DNA of 25,418 nt from Ignavibacteria bacterium UBA2373 (GCA_002344005.1 DDTD01000024.1:1-25418), one strand, 5' to 3'; shown: positions 1 through 8,560, counted from the stretch's first letter. Translations and numbers: made by a program. Notes: generated by a model not told the origin, from the letters alone.

Positions 1-1
1 T

Positions 2-622
2 GCTAATCCAAGTCTTAGCTGTGGGAATGAAAATAATCTTGTGTTTCCTATCGCACAGAATGTATATGTATTTTATAATCATGTTAATAAAACATCACGA
101 TATTTCTCCACTAGATTAACGCCCTATGGTTTTGTGAATAATATGTTTGTCTTTCGAGGATACAAAGACGTATTATACTGCTTAGATACAACAAGTCTGG
201 AAATGTTTTTATTAGATGACAATGGAGGTGGATTATATGATATGTACTACCAAAACAAAGGAAAATATTTTTCAGTTTATGATAGACCAATGATGTTTGA
301 AATATATCGAAATACTGAAATATATACATGGGATAATAATAAATGGATCTGTCATGAATATGACTTGTCTCCATGGAACCCTCCGTACCCTAAAAGTATT
401 ATAATCAGATCAGGATTAACGGTTAGTAATGTTTCTAATGACATACTTATTGTAGGTTTTACATTATTAGAGGGTGATTTAGAAAGTAATCAGAAGAATG
501 CAACAATGGCAATTGTATTCCTTGAGCTTAATCTAAAGACAGGACAGAGAAAGCCATTACTACGAATTGAAAAATCAGGTGGGTTAAAATTAGAAAGCTC
601 AATAATTCAATGGAAAGAGTAA
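2..622 (+). CDS. Hypothetical protein, 5' end outside the window
   Basis: The reading frame is open from base 2 to a TAA at 620-622, so the visible 206 codons are the C-terminal part of a longer protein. A GTG at 41 could start a 193-residue product, but nothing like a Shine-Dalgarno site precedes it and the frame continues upstream without a stop, so truncation by the window edge is the better reading. I do not recognise a family. The product is rich in Tyr, Asn, Trp and hydrophobic beta-type stretches, with spacing that would suit a beta-propeller or similar all-beta fold (weak inference). No membrane segment or sorting domain is visible at the C-terminus. The DNA is much more AT-rich than the rest: two 60-base lines I counted (61-120 and 241-300) are about 23% and 27% GC, against about 43-47% in sampled lines of other genes. 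It is transcribed towards the convergent glycan operon. Confidence 0.7.
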   Translation, partial: ANPSLSCGNENNLVFPIAQNVYVFYNHVNKTSRYFSTRLTPYGFVNNMFVFRGYKDVLYCLDTTSLEMFLLDDNGGGLYDMYYQNKGKYFSVYDRPMMFEIYRNTEIYTWDNNKWICHEYDLSPWNPPYPKSIIIRSGLTVSNVSNDILIVGFTLLEGDLESNQKNATMAIVFLELNLKTGQRKPLLRIEKSGGLKLESSIIQWKE

Positions 623-634
623 TCAAAGATATAT

Positions 635-671
635 AACTATGAAATATTACTGTTTCTGTTTTTTCATAGTT
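635..671 (+). other. Inverted repeat after the first gene
   Basis: AACTATGAAA (635-644) pairs perfectly with TTTCATAGTT (662-671) across a 17-nt loop, 13 nt after the stop codon of the upstream gene. The 3' side is not followed by a T-run, so it is not a textbook intrinsic terminator. It could be a weak terminator or an mRNA 3'-end stabiliser. Confidence 0.4.
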
Positions 672-717
672 CGTTGTTGCGGGACATTGTTTTCGCAGAG
701 TTTATACAAGGTTCTCA

Positions 718-766
718 TAAAATAAAATACTCCCCTCAGAAATCATTACGGATATTTGAGGGGAGT
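718..766 (-). terminator. Intrinsic terminator of the minus-strand operon
   Basis: ACTCCCCTCA (729-738) and TGAGGGGAGT (757-766) form a perfect 10-bp GC-rich stem with an 18-nt loop. Read on the minus strand the stem is followed by TATTTTATTTTA, a broken T-run. It lies 15 nt past the stop codon of the CDGSH gene (782), the last gene of the glycan operon. On the plus strand no T-run follows, so it should act mainly on minus-strand transcripts. Confidence 0.75.
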
Positions 767-781
767 AAGTAACCTTATACA

Positions 782-1216
782 TTATCCATGAAAACCGATT
801 TTTGTATGTGTTCCATCGCAAAATGGTTTATTGGAAGAAGCCCCGCAACGACAAAATGCTGTTACTTTATGTTTTATTATCGGTTCATTGTCACCATGAC
901 GAATATGAACAGTACCATAGACTAAAAGTGGACCATTTGGTAATGGCTCGATAATTGTTTCGGATTCAATACTCTCTGATTTTTCTTCTATTACATTCCC
1001 ATCATTTCTTATATATGATAAAGCACCGGAAGGACATTGCTCAACTTGTCGAATTATTTCTTCCGTTGAGCCGCCTTCGGGAGTTACCCACGGTTTTTTT
1101 CTCGGATCAAACACCGATGGTAAGCCGTGAAAACATTTAGCGGAATGGCTGCACATTGCGGGTTGCCAGATAACGGTAATTTCACCATTATCATATTTTT
1201 TTGTGATATTTTTCAT
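782..1216 (-). CDS. Double iron-sulfur protein: YjdI-type [4Fe-4S] mono-cluster domain plus CDGSH domain
   Basis: A 144-residue cytosolic protein. Residues about 5-70 match the divergent Fer4_19/YjdI family, with Cys22, Cys28 and Cys61 and the family-typical stretches VIWQPAMCSHSAKC and QCPSGAL. Residues about 100-140 form a CDGSH [2Fe-2S] domain with the Cys-x-Cys...Cys-Asp-Gly-Thr-His signature (Cys122, Cys124, Cys133, His137). The two are joined by an acidic linker (about 72-90). Known members of this domain pair are small redox or iron-handling proteins without a settled reaction. The start at 1216 is chosen over one 63 nt upstream because CGGAG lies 6-7 nt before it and because TAATG joins it to the OsmC stop codon; the longer form would add a His/Asn-rich tail absent from the family. 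It is the last gene of the operon, with a terminator immediately downstream. Confidence 0.9.
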   Translation of the reverse strand: MKNITKKYDNGEITVIWQPAMCSHSAKCFHGLPSVFDPRKKPWVTPEGGSTEEIIRQVEQCPSGALSYIRNDGNVIEEKSESIESETIIEPLPNGPLLVYGTVHIRHGDNEPIIKHKVTAFCRCGASSNKPFCDGTHTKIGFHG

Positions 1217-1620
1217 TATGACTCCGATAATGTTGTTGTGATTGTGACTGTGCCGGTAAGTATTTTTGCCACCGGACATTGTTTTGCTATATGAAGTAAA
1301 CGTTCTTTTTCCTCATGACCGAAATTTCCTTCGCAATGAATAACTCTTTCGATTCTTGAGATTTTACCATTTGTACTATGTTCTGATTCCATCGAAAGAT
1401 CAATAGTTAATAGAGAAAAAATCCAACCTTTTCTTTCTGCATACATTGTTAAGGTAATTGCGGTGCAAGAACCAAGTGCAGAAAGTAATAATTCATTGGG
1501 TGATTGTGCAGTATCTGTTCCGCCAAGTTCTTGTGGCTCATCGGCATAGACAATATGCTGTCTTGCCTGTGAGGAACAGCGATATTTATCCAATATTTGT
1601 ATATGAACTTTTTCTTTCAT
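1216..1620 (-). CDS. OsmC/Ohr family protein
   Basis: A 134-residue protein of normal family length. OsmC-like proteins reduce organic hydroperoxides through two cysteines. Here Cys52 lies in the family motif around LLLSALGSCTA and Cys115 in QCPVAKIL, the two expected positions. The overall pattern is closer to the YhfA-like OsmC subgroup than to Ohr (inference). No signal peptide is visible, so it should be cytosolic. The ATG at 1620 sits inside the 3' end of the upstream glycosyltransferase gene, overlapping it by 35 nt in another frame. No good Shine-Dalgarno site precedes it, so translation may depend on coupling. Its TAA overlaps the ATG of the CDGSH gene by one base (TAATG). The peroxidase-like and iron-sulfur genes therefore form a coupled pair at the end of a glycan operon, an unusual address for them. 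Confidence 0.9.
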   Translation of the reverse strand: MKEKVHIQILDKYRCSSQARQHIVYADEPQELGGTDTAQSPNELLLSALGSCTAITLTMYAERKGWIFSLLTIDLSMESEHSTNGKISRIERVIHCEGNFGHEEKERLLHIAKQCPVAKILTGTVTITTTLSES

Positions 1621-4600
1621 TGTTATGAGATTGTATTAATTGTGAATAAAGAACAGTTATATCGTTAATATAGTCGGAAAATAGACGCGGCGCACCCATT
1701 TTTTGTAGTAATGAGTGTAATTTTGATCTATCTGACACTAATAATTGCAAAATATTGTATAATTCTTGTGATGAACCCGGCGTAAATAGATAGCCATTAC
1801 TATCATTATGAATAAAATCAGTGTAACCTCCAATAGCTGAAGCAATCACGGGTACACGCGCCGCTAATGCTTCTGTCAAAATAAGTCCGCCTGTCTCTTC
1901 GCATAATGAGGGTGCTACCATAATATCTGCTTGCTTCAAAATATTCGGTAAATCATTGAGAGAATATTTACCATGAAAATGTAGAATATGGTTTGTATCC
2001 AATGATTGCAGATAGCGAATATACTCTTGTGAGCCGCCTCCGTAAATATTCACAGAAATAGCATCAGGAGATAAATACTGCACTGCTTGCGCAAGAATAT
2101 GGACTCCTTTTATTGGCAGTAAAGCACCGCAATAGAGAATAGAGAGTTTTTCTGATGTATTGCCATTCTTTCTTACTTTTCCGACACTATGCCATAATTG
2201 TTCAGTGATGGGAGATGCTTGGTGTATTACTGTGATAGTGTCATGAGTAAATCCATGTTCTACAAGTAATTGCTTTGTACGATGTGATGGAGGAATTGTC
2301 CTGTTGCCGGAATCTGAAAATAAAGTAATTGCGTGAGAAAGACGTGAAGAATAATGACTGTATTCATCGCTATTATCAACACATTGTGCGCATTTTTTTC
2401 CATCGGATGAAGGTCCGGAGCATTGAGCGCCATCTTTGTTAAGAAGATACAAACGCGGGCATAAAGTCCAATAATTATGTGGAGTAAAAATATATGGTAT
2501 AGATTGATTTCGTGCAGTTGCTACGATTGCCAATGATAAACCGAGAAAATTGTGAAAATGAATAATATCCGGTGAAATTTCGTCCAAGAGATTTTGGAAA
2601 ATTGCTTGCACTTTAGCATCGGCTATTTCTCTTTGTGGATTTTGCAGGTCATAAAATACAGTAGCGCGATTGAATATTCCATATAGAGAAATATTGCCAT
2701 CTTTCTGACGTACAACGGAATAGGAAGGTAGTGAAGAATCGGTATAAGCAGCAGCGTACATAACATGGACTTCATAACCCTGTTCGGCAAGGGCAAAAGC
2801 AATAGCACGCGGTAATTGTGTGCCGCCGCCTTCTTCATTCCATCCATACATTGTCATCAGAATCTTTTTTTTTGATGCGGGAGTCGGAATAGTATTTTCC
2901 GGAATAAATGTGGAAACTCTTGGTAATAATTTTTTTGCTGTCAGAATTTCTTCATCAGTGACTGGTACACCATCCATACCGATATATCCATCCCAGAAAA
3001 CTTGTTGATGATCATCCGAATATTCAAAATTTCCACATTCATTTAATCGAATTCCCTTTGCCATACGTGCTTGCAGTATAACCGGATGATTGAACTGCGT
3101 CATGCGAAAATGAAGCGCATACAGGCGTGTTCCATGTTCCAAAGATTTTTTAACCAATTCTATATTCGATTGTGCTTCGATTGAGGGTAAAGCCGCTTGC
3201 AATAAAGATAGACCTTGATCGAAGTTATTCATACAAAAAGCTATCACTCCGGCATTATTTGCTAATCCTTTTTGAATTGCATTTTCTTCTTGTTGCGTTA
3301 ATCCATCAATATCAATAGCTTTTTGATAAAATTCAAGAGCTAGTTCATAATCTCTGTATGGACTTAAAGCACAAAGATTACCCATATCCCACAATGCTGA
3401 CATTCTTGCCAAAGGTGTAGAATCGTGAAGTAATGCAGGATATAAATCTTCCAATGGAATATTTGTACGATATTTCCGTAGAATATTGAGAGTTTCTTGA
3501 ATTGTTTTTTGTGCATTATCATATCCGCTGACACTATCATTTCTGGATAAAAATAAACCAAGCGTTTCTTGAATATGAGCAGCTTTATATTTCCAAGCGA
3601 CATGAATAAAAAAGTCATAATCACCTGCAATAGACCACTCTGAAGAAAATAATCCAATTGTAGTATGAACTGATTTACGCCACATTGGTTGTGCTCCGAA
3701 ACAACTGCTGGATAATTGTGTACCAAGATTAAAATCGGGTAAAGAATAGCGCAAATGGGGTGTGCAATTATCAAATGTTTGATTTTCTACCGAAGTGACA
3801 AAGGAATCTGCATAGACAATACCAATATCGGGAATACAATCTAAAGCGCGTGACAAAATTTCTAAACCATCAATTCTGTGGCGGTCATCAGCATTAGCAT
3901 TCGTAACATATTGTCCTTGAGCCATTGCGATGCCACGATTCCATGCTTGATAGACCGTTTCTCTTTGCTCCGTTTTTATATATCGTATATGTTGATACTT
4001 CTCTATATACTCTTGAATAATTATTTCTTCATTTTGAGGAGAATTGCTATTAATAATTATAATTTCAAGTTGATTTTTTTTGTAGAGTGTTTGATTGATA
4101 AGATTCTCTAAACATCCCGCAATATATTTTTCCGCATTATAGAGCGATACAATGGCACTTACTTTATAAGTATCGGTGGTTTGTGGTGTTATAGCCGGAA
4201 TATCTATAAGGATTTTTTGTGAAAGAGCATGAATGAGTTTATTTGATATTATGGAAATATTGGAAATAAGAGCATTAATTCCCTCCTGTTCACCTTCTTG
4301 GAATATAGTTGAAAACTCATTAACAAATATCCGTGTATTGTTGCGTACATACTCTGAAAATAATGAGCCATAGTGAAACCATAGCTTCATATTATAGTTC
4401 ATCGGGTGTTGAATATGAATGGCAATAGGGGAGAGAATTTGTTTTACCGTATGTCCACAATTTAATGGACAAAACACTGCCCAATAATCCCACCATGGTG
4501 CGCCCAACGCATAATCTGTTGCAGGATAGCAAGAAATGAGAGATTGGTCAAAGAAGAAGTAATCATAACCGTTTTTGTACATAATACCATGTTCCAAATG

Positions 4601-5023
4601 TGCATCTACAACATCCAAACGGCTACCAAAGAGAAAAGAATCTTTTACGTTCTCACGAATAAAGGAAAGAAAAGTATTGTCTGTTCTTAATATGACATCA
4701 GAATTTACAATAGCACATATTTTTGTGTCGGTATCTCGAAAATAATGAAGAAAATTATCAAAGAACTGAAGTGGTTTACCACAAATATCAATTGCCGTTT
4801 TATTGCATTCATAAAAGGAAATCATTGGAAAATGTGCCGATAGAGACTCAATTTCTTCTTTCGAGTTAAGAGAAACGACATGAAATCCCAATGAAATCCA
4901 CGACTGCACTGCTTTTTTTTGTTTTTCTATATCAAAAGGTGCAATTGTCGTTGCTATAGTAATTTTATCGTGTGAACGGGCTGAAATATTATTAATTTCG
5001 GAGAATTTGATTGGTGAATGCAA
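1586..5023 (-). CDS. Multidomain glycosyltransferase (GT-A-like, GT2, TPR-like, GT4)
   Basis: A 1145-residue cytosolic protein with three sugar-transfer modules. Residues about 20-250 resemble a GT-A-like nucleotide-diphosphosugar fold, with VNSDV at 106-110 as a possible metal/nucleotide motif; this assignment is weak. Residues about 286-520 are a clear GT2 domain: KVSAIVSLYNAEKYI, then YQAWNRGIAMAQG and ANADDRHR (acidic metal site at 379-380), then AGDYDFF. Residues about 545-640 are helical and TPR-like. Residues about 718-1130 are a GT4 domain with GGGTQLPRA, DIIHFHN, a four-Cys cluster (855, 868, 878, 881), ILYCGALLPIKG, and PSLCEETGGLILTEALA carrying the E-x7-E type site. The apparent start is TTG at 5023, 3 nt after an AAAGGAG; there is no earlier in-frame ATG and the next Met is residue 67. 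It starts 8 nt after the upstream GT4 gene. It probably adds successive sugars to one glycan. Confidence 0.9.
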   Translation of the reverse strand: MHSPIKFSEINNISARSHDKITIATTIAPFDIEKQKKAVQSWISLGFHVVSLNSKEEIESLSAHFPMISFYECNKTAIDICGKPLQFFDNFLHYFRDTDTKICAIVNSDVILRTDNTFLSFIRENVKDSFLFGSRLDVVDAHLEHGIMYKNGYDYFFFDQSLISCYPATDYALGAPWWDYWAVFCPLNCGHTVKQILSPIAIHIQHPMNYNMKLWFHYGSLFSEYVRNNTRIFVNEFSTIFQEGEQEGINALISNISIISNKLIHALSQKILIDIPAITPQTTDTYKVSAIVSLYNAEKYIAGCLENLINQTLYKKNQLEIIIINSNSPQNEEIIIQEYIEKYQHIRYIKTEQRETVYQAWNRGIAMAQGQYVTNANADDRHRIDGLEILSRALDCIPDIGIVYADSFVTSVENQTFDNCTPHLRYSLPDFNLGTQLSSSCFGAQPMWRKSVHTTIGLFSSEWSIAGDYDFFIHVAWKYKAAHIQETLGLFLSRNDSVSGYDNAQKTIQETLNILRKYRTNIPLEDLYPALLHDSTPLARMSALWDMGNLCALSPYRDYELALEFYQKAIDIDGLTQQEENAIQKGLANNAGVIAFCMNNFDQGLSLLQAALPSIEAQSNIELVKKSLEHGTRLYALHFRMTQFNHPVILQARMAKGIRLNECGNFEYSDDHQQVFWDGYIGMDGVPVTDEEILTAKKLLPRVSTFIPENTIPTPASKKKILMTMYGWNEEGGGTQLPRAIAFALAEQGYEVHVMYAAAYTDSSLPSYSVVRQKDGNISLYGIFNRATVFYDLQNPQREIADAKVQAIFQNLLDEISPDIIHFHNFLGLSLAIVATARNQSIPYIFTPHNYWTLCPRLYLLNKDGAQCSGPSSDGKKCAQCVDNSDEYSHYSSRLSHAITLFSDSGNRTIPPSHRTKQLLVEHGFTHDTITVIHQASPITEQLWHSVGKVRKNGNTSEKLSILYCGALLPIKGVHILAQAVQYLSPDAISVNIYGGGSQEYIRYLQSLDTNHILHFHGKYSLNDLPNILKQADIMVAPSLCEETGGLILTEALAARVPVIASAIGGYTDFIHNDSNGYLFTPGSSQELYNILQLLVSDRSKLHSLLQKMGAPRLFSDYINDITVLYSQLIQSHNNERKSSYTNIG

Positions 5024-5031
5024 ACTCTCCT

Positions 5032-6255
5032 TTAGAGAAAAAAATCACTTTTTTCCTTTAAAGTCGGCAAAACACTATCAATTGCATTGTTCAGCAGTAC
5101 AGAAAAATGTGATGGATTATATTCACTAATCCTTTGCTTTCCTTTTGTAATAAGCTGCTGTCTTACGGTATCATCTGTCCAAAGTTGAATCATTACCTCT
5201 GCGATATTTTCGGCAGAATTAGGATTTACCAAAGCCCCTGCATCACCAATATGTTCGCGAATACCACGAATATCTGAACTAATAACGGGACAACCCAAAC
5301 TCCATGCCTCAGAAACGGGAGTATTAGTCGGTCCAAACATTGTTGGCATAATTAATCCGCATGATTCTTTATATAAATGCGGCATATCTTCATCGGGAAC
5401 ATATCCCAAATAACGAGTGAGGTCTTGAACTGCAAATTGTTCTGCTACATACATCGCTAAATAATGTATTCTTTCACGAGCTTCGGCTTCTCCGCCTGTT
5501 CGAGAACCGACAAGTGCAATGGGCATATCTATACCATGACGAAATCGTGCGATATGTAAAGCGTGAAATAATCGTGTATGATTTTTATGCATCCAGAATT
5601 GTGCAGGATAGAAAAAGAACTTTTCGGGTAAAGTATATTTTTTGAGAAAATTATCGCGATTAAATTTTTTTGTACTTACTGTGGTATATGCCGGCGGCAA
5701 AGGAAGGATAAATAGTTTATCCGCTGTAATTTTATCACCATAATAGTGAAGAACATCCTCTTTACCAGTTTCGGAGTCCACAAGAATACCATGAGCATAT
5801 TTTGCACCATTGCGGAATAAATACTCACGCCATTGCCATGTGCCTAATGCAGATACTTCCGGGAAATGTGGTTGTATTCGATGCTGTAAGTCATGAAAAG
5901 GCATAATATAGGGAATACCGCTTTCAAAGGAAATAAGTTCAGGCGCAGCAAAGAGAAGTAAGTCAATATTATGTTTTTTGAAAAAGTTATATGCACCTCG
6001 GTTTATGCCGTTTTCTGTTAAATCAAAACCATCTCCGCTTATTTTTCCTTGACGATGTTCATTGGTAGTCCACAAATGTTGAGGATATTCGATAATGTCC
6101 CAATGCTTAGGAATATATGCCGATAATGGACTATGAGGAGCAAGAATCGCTATAAATTTTTCCTTGCGTTGCGATAATGCTCTAAACATAGAAACAGCAT
6201 ATTGAAATACACCACCTGCTGTTTCATTAAAACTTGCAAAAAATCCTATTGTCAT
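5032..6255 (-). CDS. GT4-family glycosyltransferase
   Basis: A 407-residue GT-B fold enzyme that would transfer a sugar from a nucleotide donor to a growing glycan in the cytosol. The N-terminal half carries the acceptor-side Gly-rich loop (ETAGGVFQYA, about 11-20) and MPFHDLQHR (about 118-126). The donor-side half has FYPAQFWMHKNH (about 215-226), LVGSRTGG (248-255), YLGYVPDEDMPHLY and PTMFGPTNTPVSEAW (304-318), the family's nucleotide-binding Glu region. The length is typical. The start at 6255 is preferred over the in-frame ATG at 6270 because TGAGGAG, which overlaps that earlier ATG and the stop of the methyltransferase gene, lies 7 nt before it. It sits within the operon 8 nt upstream of the multidomain glycosyltransferase. 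Donor and acceptor are unknown. Confidence 0.92.
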   Translation of the reverse strand: MTIGFFASFNETAGGVFQYAVSMFRALSQRKEKFIAILAPHSPLSAYIPKHWDIIEYPQHLWTTNEHRQGKISGDGFDLTENGINRGAYNFFKKHNIDLLLFAAPELISFESGIPYIMPFHDLQHRIQPHFPEVSALGTWQWREYLFRNGAKYAHGILVDSETGKEDVLHYYGDKITADKLFILPLPPAYTTVSTKKFNRDNFLKKYTLPEKFFFYPAQFWMHKNHTRLFHALHIARFRHGIDMPIALVGSRTGGEAEARERIHYLAMYVAEQFAVQDLTRYLGYVPDEDMPHLYKESCGLIMPTMFGPTNTPVSEAWSLGCPVISSDIRGIREHIGDAGALVNPNSAENIAEVMIQLWTDDTVRQQLITKGKQRISEYNPSHFSVLLNNAIDSVLPTLKEKSDFFL

Positions 6256-6266
6256 TCTATTGCTCC

Positions 6267-7040
6267 TCATTTGGTGTTTTTTTTATGACCAAAACAGAGT
6301 AAATGCCATGTTTGGTCGTTAATATGTGTGTCCTGAGTAAAACTGTCAAAAATAGAAATATCAGTAAATCCGGCTTCCGTAAGAAAATATGTTATCTCAT
6401 TGACAGAAAAAAAACGATTGTTCTGTGTCTCTTGTATTTTAGTATATGAACCATTTTTATGTAGTTCAAGAATAGTAAAGTCAATTTTTGCCGCGGATGA
6501 TATTGTGTCGAGTGAAGTTTCAGAAATGCGTATCAGCTCTGTATCGCCAATATTCCATTGTTTATAGCGAACAGGGGAATATCCTTTAAGCATCGCCGCA
6601 GAATGCCATACTTCACAGCAGAAAATACCGTCGGGATTCAGTAAAGAATATATATTACACAAAGTATTTTTAATATTATCATTTGTCAATACATATCCCA
6701 AAGAATCAAAAAGACAGATAGCATAATCATAGTTATGGAATTTATCTGTATCTAATTCACTCATTGATGCAAGAGAGAAGGATATATTCGATTTCTTTTC
6801 TAATTTCTTTCTTTCAGCTTCTTGAATCATATCAGGTGAATTGTCTATTGCTGTGACAATATACCCTAATTTTTCAAACTCGAAAGCATGATTTCCTGTG
6901 CCACATGCTGCTTCAAACAGAGTACTTCCATGCCCATTATGACAAAAATACTTATGAATAAATTCAGATTCATTTTTGTAATTTTTATCCTGATAAAAAA
7001 TATCATAGAGTGCAGCATGTCGTCCAATATATGAAATCAT
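6267..7040 (-). CDS. SAM-dependent class I methyltransferase
   Basis: A 257-residue Rossmann-fold methyltransferase (Methyltransf_25/11 type). SAM-binding motif I is LFEAACGTGNHA at residues 41-52, the acidic ribose-binding residue is in AIDNS (64-68), and YDYAICLFDSLGYV is motif II. There is no signal peptide or membrane segment. The start at 7040 is chosen because AAAGGAG lies 8 nt upstream and ATGA links it to the stop of the aminotransferase gene; a start 90 nt further up would add a tail that belongs to the aminotransferase reading region. With an aminotransferase upstream and glycosyltransferases downstream, methylation of a sugar (N- or O-) is the likely role, as inference from context. 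The substrate cannot be read from the sequence. Confidence 0.88.
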   Translation of the reverse strand: MISYIGRHAALYDIFYQDKNYKNESEFIHKYFCHNGHGSTLFEAACGTGNHAFEFEKLGYIVTAIDNSPDMIQEAERKKLEKKSNISFSLASMSELDTDKFHNYDYAICLFDSLGYVLTNDNIKNTLCNIYSLLNPDGIFCCEVWHSAAMLKGYSPVRYKQWNIGDTELIRISETSLDTISSAAKIDFTILELHKNGSYTKIQETQNNRFFSVNEITYFLTEAGFTDISIFDSFTQDTHINDQTWHLLCFGHKKNTK

Positions 7041-8143
7041 GACAAACACTCCTTTATCATCGAAGAAATATAGGTAATTTGTTCTATTGTTAAAGTACAT
7101 CCGGAGGGTAAATATAATCCCGTTTGCCATAGATTCTCAGCAATAGGGCAGGGAATATGCCGCCAACCTTCACTATCATAAAAACAAGGTTGTATATTCA
7201 TGGGACAAAAAAATGTTCGGGTTTCAATTCCTTTTTCTTGAAGGTATGATACAAGGATATCTCTTGTCACAGTTGGATGATTTCTCAAGACAATTGCATA
7301 CATCCAATAGACATTTTTAGCCCAAGACATTTCTGCGGGTGTTTGAATATACGGTATTGTTGATAATTGTTGTGTATATTCTGCACTAATTCTTCGTTTG
7401 TCTTCAATAAATTGATTGATTTTTTTAAGTTGTGCTATACCCATTGCCGCTTGATACCCTGTCATACGAAAATTATGTCCGGGTAATTCATGATAAAAAC
7501 GTGGCTTTGTAAATGCAAGATTGCGTAATAATCGTAATTTTTCTGCCAGTATATCATTATCGGTGACAATCATTCCGCCTTCGCCTGTTGTAATAATTTT
7601 ATTGGCATAAAAACTAAAACATCCCATATCACCAAAGGAACCTGTCATTTTCCCTCGCACTGTTGCCCCATGAGATTCCGCACAGTCTTCAATTACCGTG
7701 AGAGAATATTTTTTTGCAATGTCCAAGAGTGCATCCATATCAACGGGGTGACCAAATAAATGAACGGGAATAATTGCTTTTGTTTGTGGTGTAATATTTT
7801 CCTCAATTTTGTCAAGGTCAATATTCCACGTGATGGGTTCTGAGTCTATCGCTATCGGAACAGCACCATTATGATAAGCAGCTAAACCTGTTGCAATATT
7901 TGTGGAGGCACTGACCAAGACTTCATCTCCACGACCAATACCTGCAGCTTGTACTGCAAGATGTAAAGCAGTTGTACCGCTCGAAACGGCAATACCATGT
8001 TTCACACCACAAAAATCCGCAAATTGTTTTTCAAATTCAGGAATATAACCGCCGAAAGAACCTGATATTTCACCTTTGCGAAGTGCATCAGTGACATAGG
8101 CAATTTCTTCTTCACCTATAATAGGTTCAAATACCGGAATCAT
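7037..8143 (-). CDS. DegT/DnrJ/EryC1/StrS-family sugar aminotransferase
   Basis: A 368-residue PLP enzyme that converts a keto nucleotide sugar to the amino sugar, usually with glutamate as donor. Family landmarks are all present: VSSGTTALHLAV (53-64, PLP phosphate loop), IEDCAESHG (151-159, Asp153 to the pyridine nitrogen), and FSFYANKIITTGEGG with Lys182 as the Schiff-base lysine. The N-terminus MIPVFEPIIGEEE and the FYANKIITTGEGG block resemble GDP-perosamine synthase-like enzymes, so a 4-amino-4,6-dideoxy sugar is possible, but substrate calls within this family are unreliable. GAGG lies 9 nt before the ATG. The gene begins 17 nt inside the end of the cupin gene, at the end of an A9 run, and its stop overlaps the methyltransferase start (ATGA). 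No dehydratase or nucleotidyltransferase that would make its substrate is in the window. Confidence 0.93.
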   Translation of the reverse strand: MIPVFEPIIGEEEIAYVTDALRKGEISGSFGGYIPEFEKQFADFCGVKHGIAVSSGTTALHLAVQAAGIGRGDEVLVSASTNIATGLAAYHNGAVPIAIDSEPITWNIDLDKIEENITPQTKAIIPVHLFGHPVDMDALLDIAKKYSLTVIEDCAESHGATVRGKMTGSFGDMGCFSFYANKIITTGEGGMIVTDNDILAEKLRLLRNLAFTKPRFYHELPGHNFRMTGYQAAMGIAQLKKINQFIEDKRRISAEYTQQLSTIPYIQTPAEMSWAKNVYWMYAIVLRNHPTVTRDILVSYLQEKGIETRTFFCPMNIQPCFYDSEGWRHIPCPIAENLWQTGLYLPSGCTLTIEQITYISSMIKECLS

Positions 8144-8555
8144 TTTTTTTTGCCTCTACAAATATTTTATCATTTTCGATACCCAGATATGGTCCTTGTT
8201 TAACACTGATACATTGCATATCTTCAATGACGCGTATAGCGTGAACGCCATGAATTAGGACAATACCATCACCGGCATATAAAGTAATTTCGCGTAATAA
8301 TTCTCCGTCATCCGTATAAAGTTCCACAGCAACGATGCCTCTTTGAACCACAAACATTTGTTGTAAATCCACAATTTCTCTTTTGAATGGTTTATGATAA
8401 TGCGGTGGTTCAATAAATCCTGCATCATGCGCCAATAAACCGAATTGAAATGATGATTCGGGAGGAGAATAGAATATTGTATGGGAGACTTTTACATCTG
8501 CTCTAATTACTTCGGCATAACGAATGCCATTATGTTCAATGCGTTCTGCGCTCAT
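8127..8555 (-). CDS. Small cupin-fold protein of sugar-biosynthesis type
   Basis: A 142-residue single-domain protein with a cupin-like beta-barrel pattern. The first motif is PPHYHKPFKRE (His52 and His54 as possible metal ligands) and the second is AGDGIVLIHGVHAIRV (His102, His105). It then reads SVKQGPYLG, a pattern I associate with cupins placed beside DegT aminotransferases, such as WxcM/FdtA-like sugar isomerases, although key FdtA residues cannot be confirmed here. It may be a sugar isomerase, epimerase or small binding protein. The start has GAGG 10 nt upstream and lies 5 nt after the stop of the chimera gene. The 3' end runs through an A9 tract and overlaps the aminotransferase gene by 17 nt. 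The role in amino-sugar supply is inferred from the neighbour. Confidence 0.8.
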   Translation of the reverse strand: MSAERIEHNGIRYAEVIRADVKVSHTIFYSPPESSFQFGLLAHDAGFIEPPHYHKPFKREIVDLQQMFVVQRGIVAVELYTDDGELLREITLYAGDGIVLIHGVHAIRVIEDMQCISVKQGPYLGIENDKIFVEAKKNDSGI

Positions 8556-8560
8556 GATGA

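Noticed and set aside
1217..1279. Longer CDGSH protein start with a His/Asn-rich N-terminal tail
   Set aside because: It lies inside the OsmC coding region; ATG 1216 has CGGAG at normal spacing and the family's usual N-terminus.
7041..7130. Longer methyltransferase reading frame starting at 7130
   Set aside because: The extra 30 residues are the antiparallel-phase reading of the aminotransferase 3' end; the ATG at 7040 has a good AAAGGAG and an ATGA overlap.
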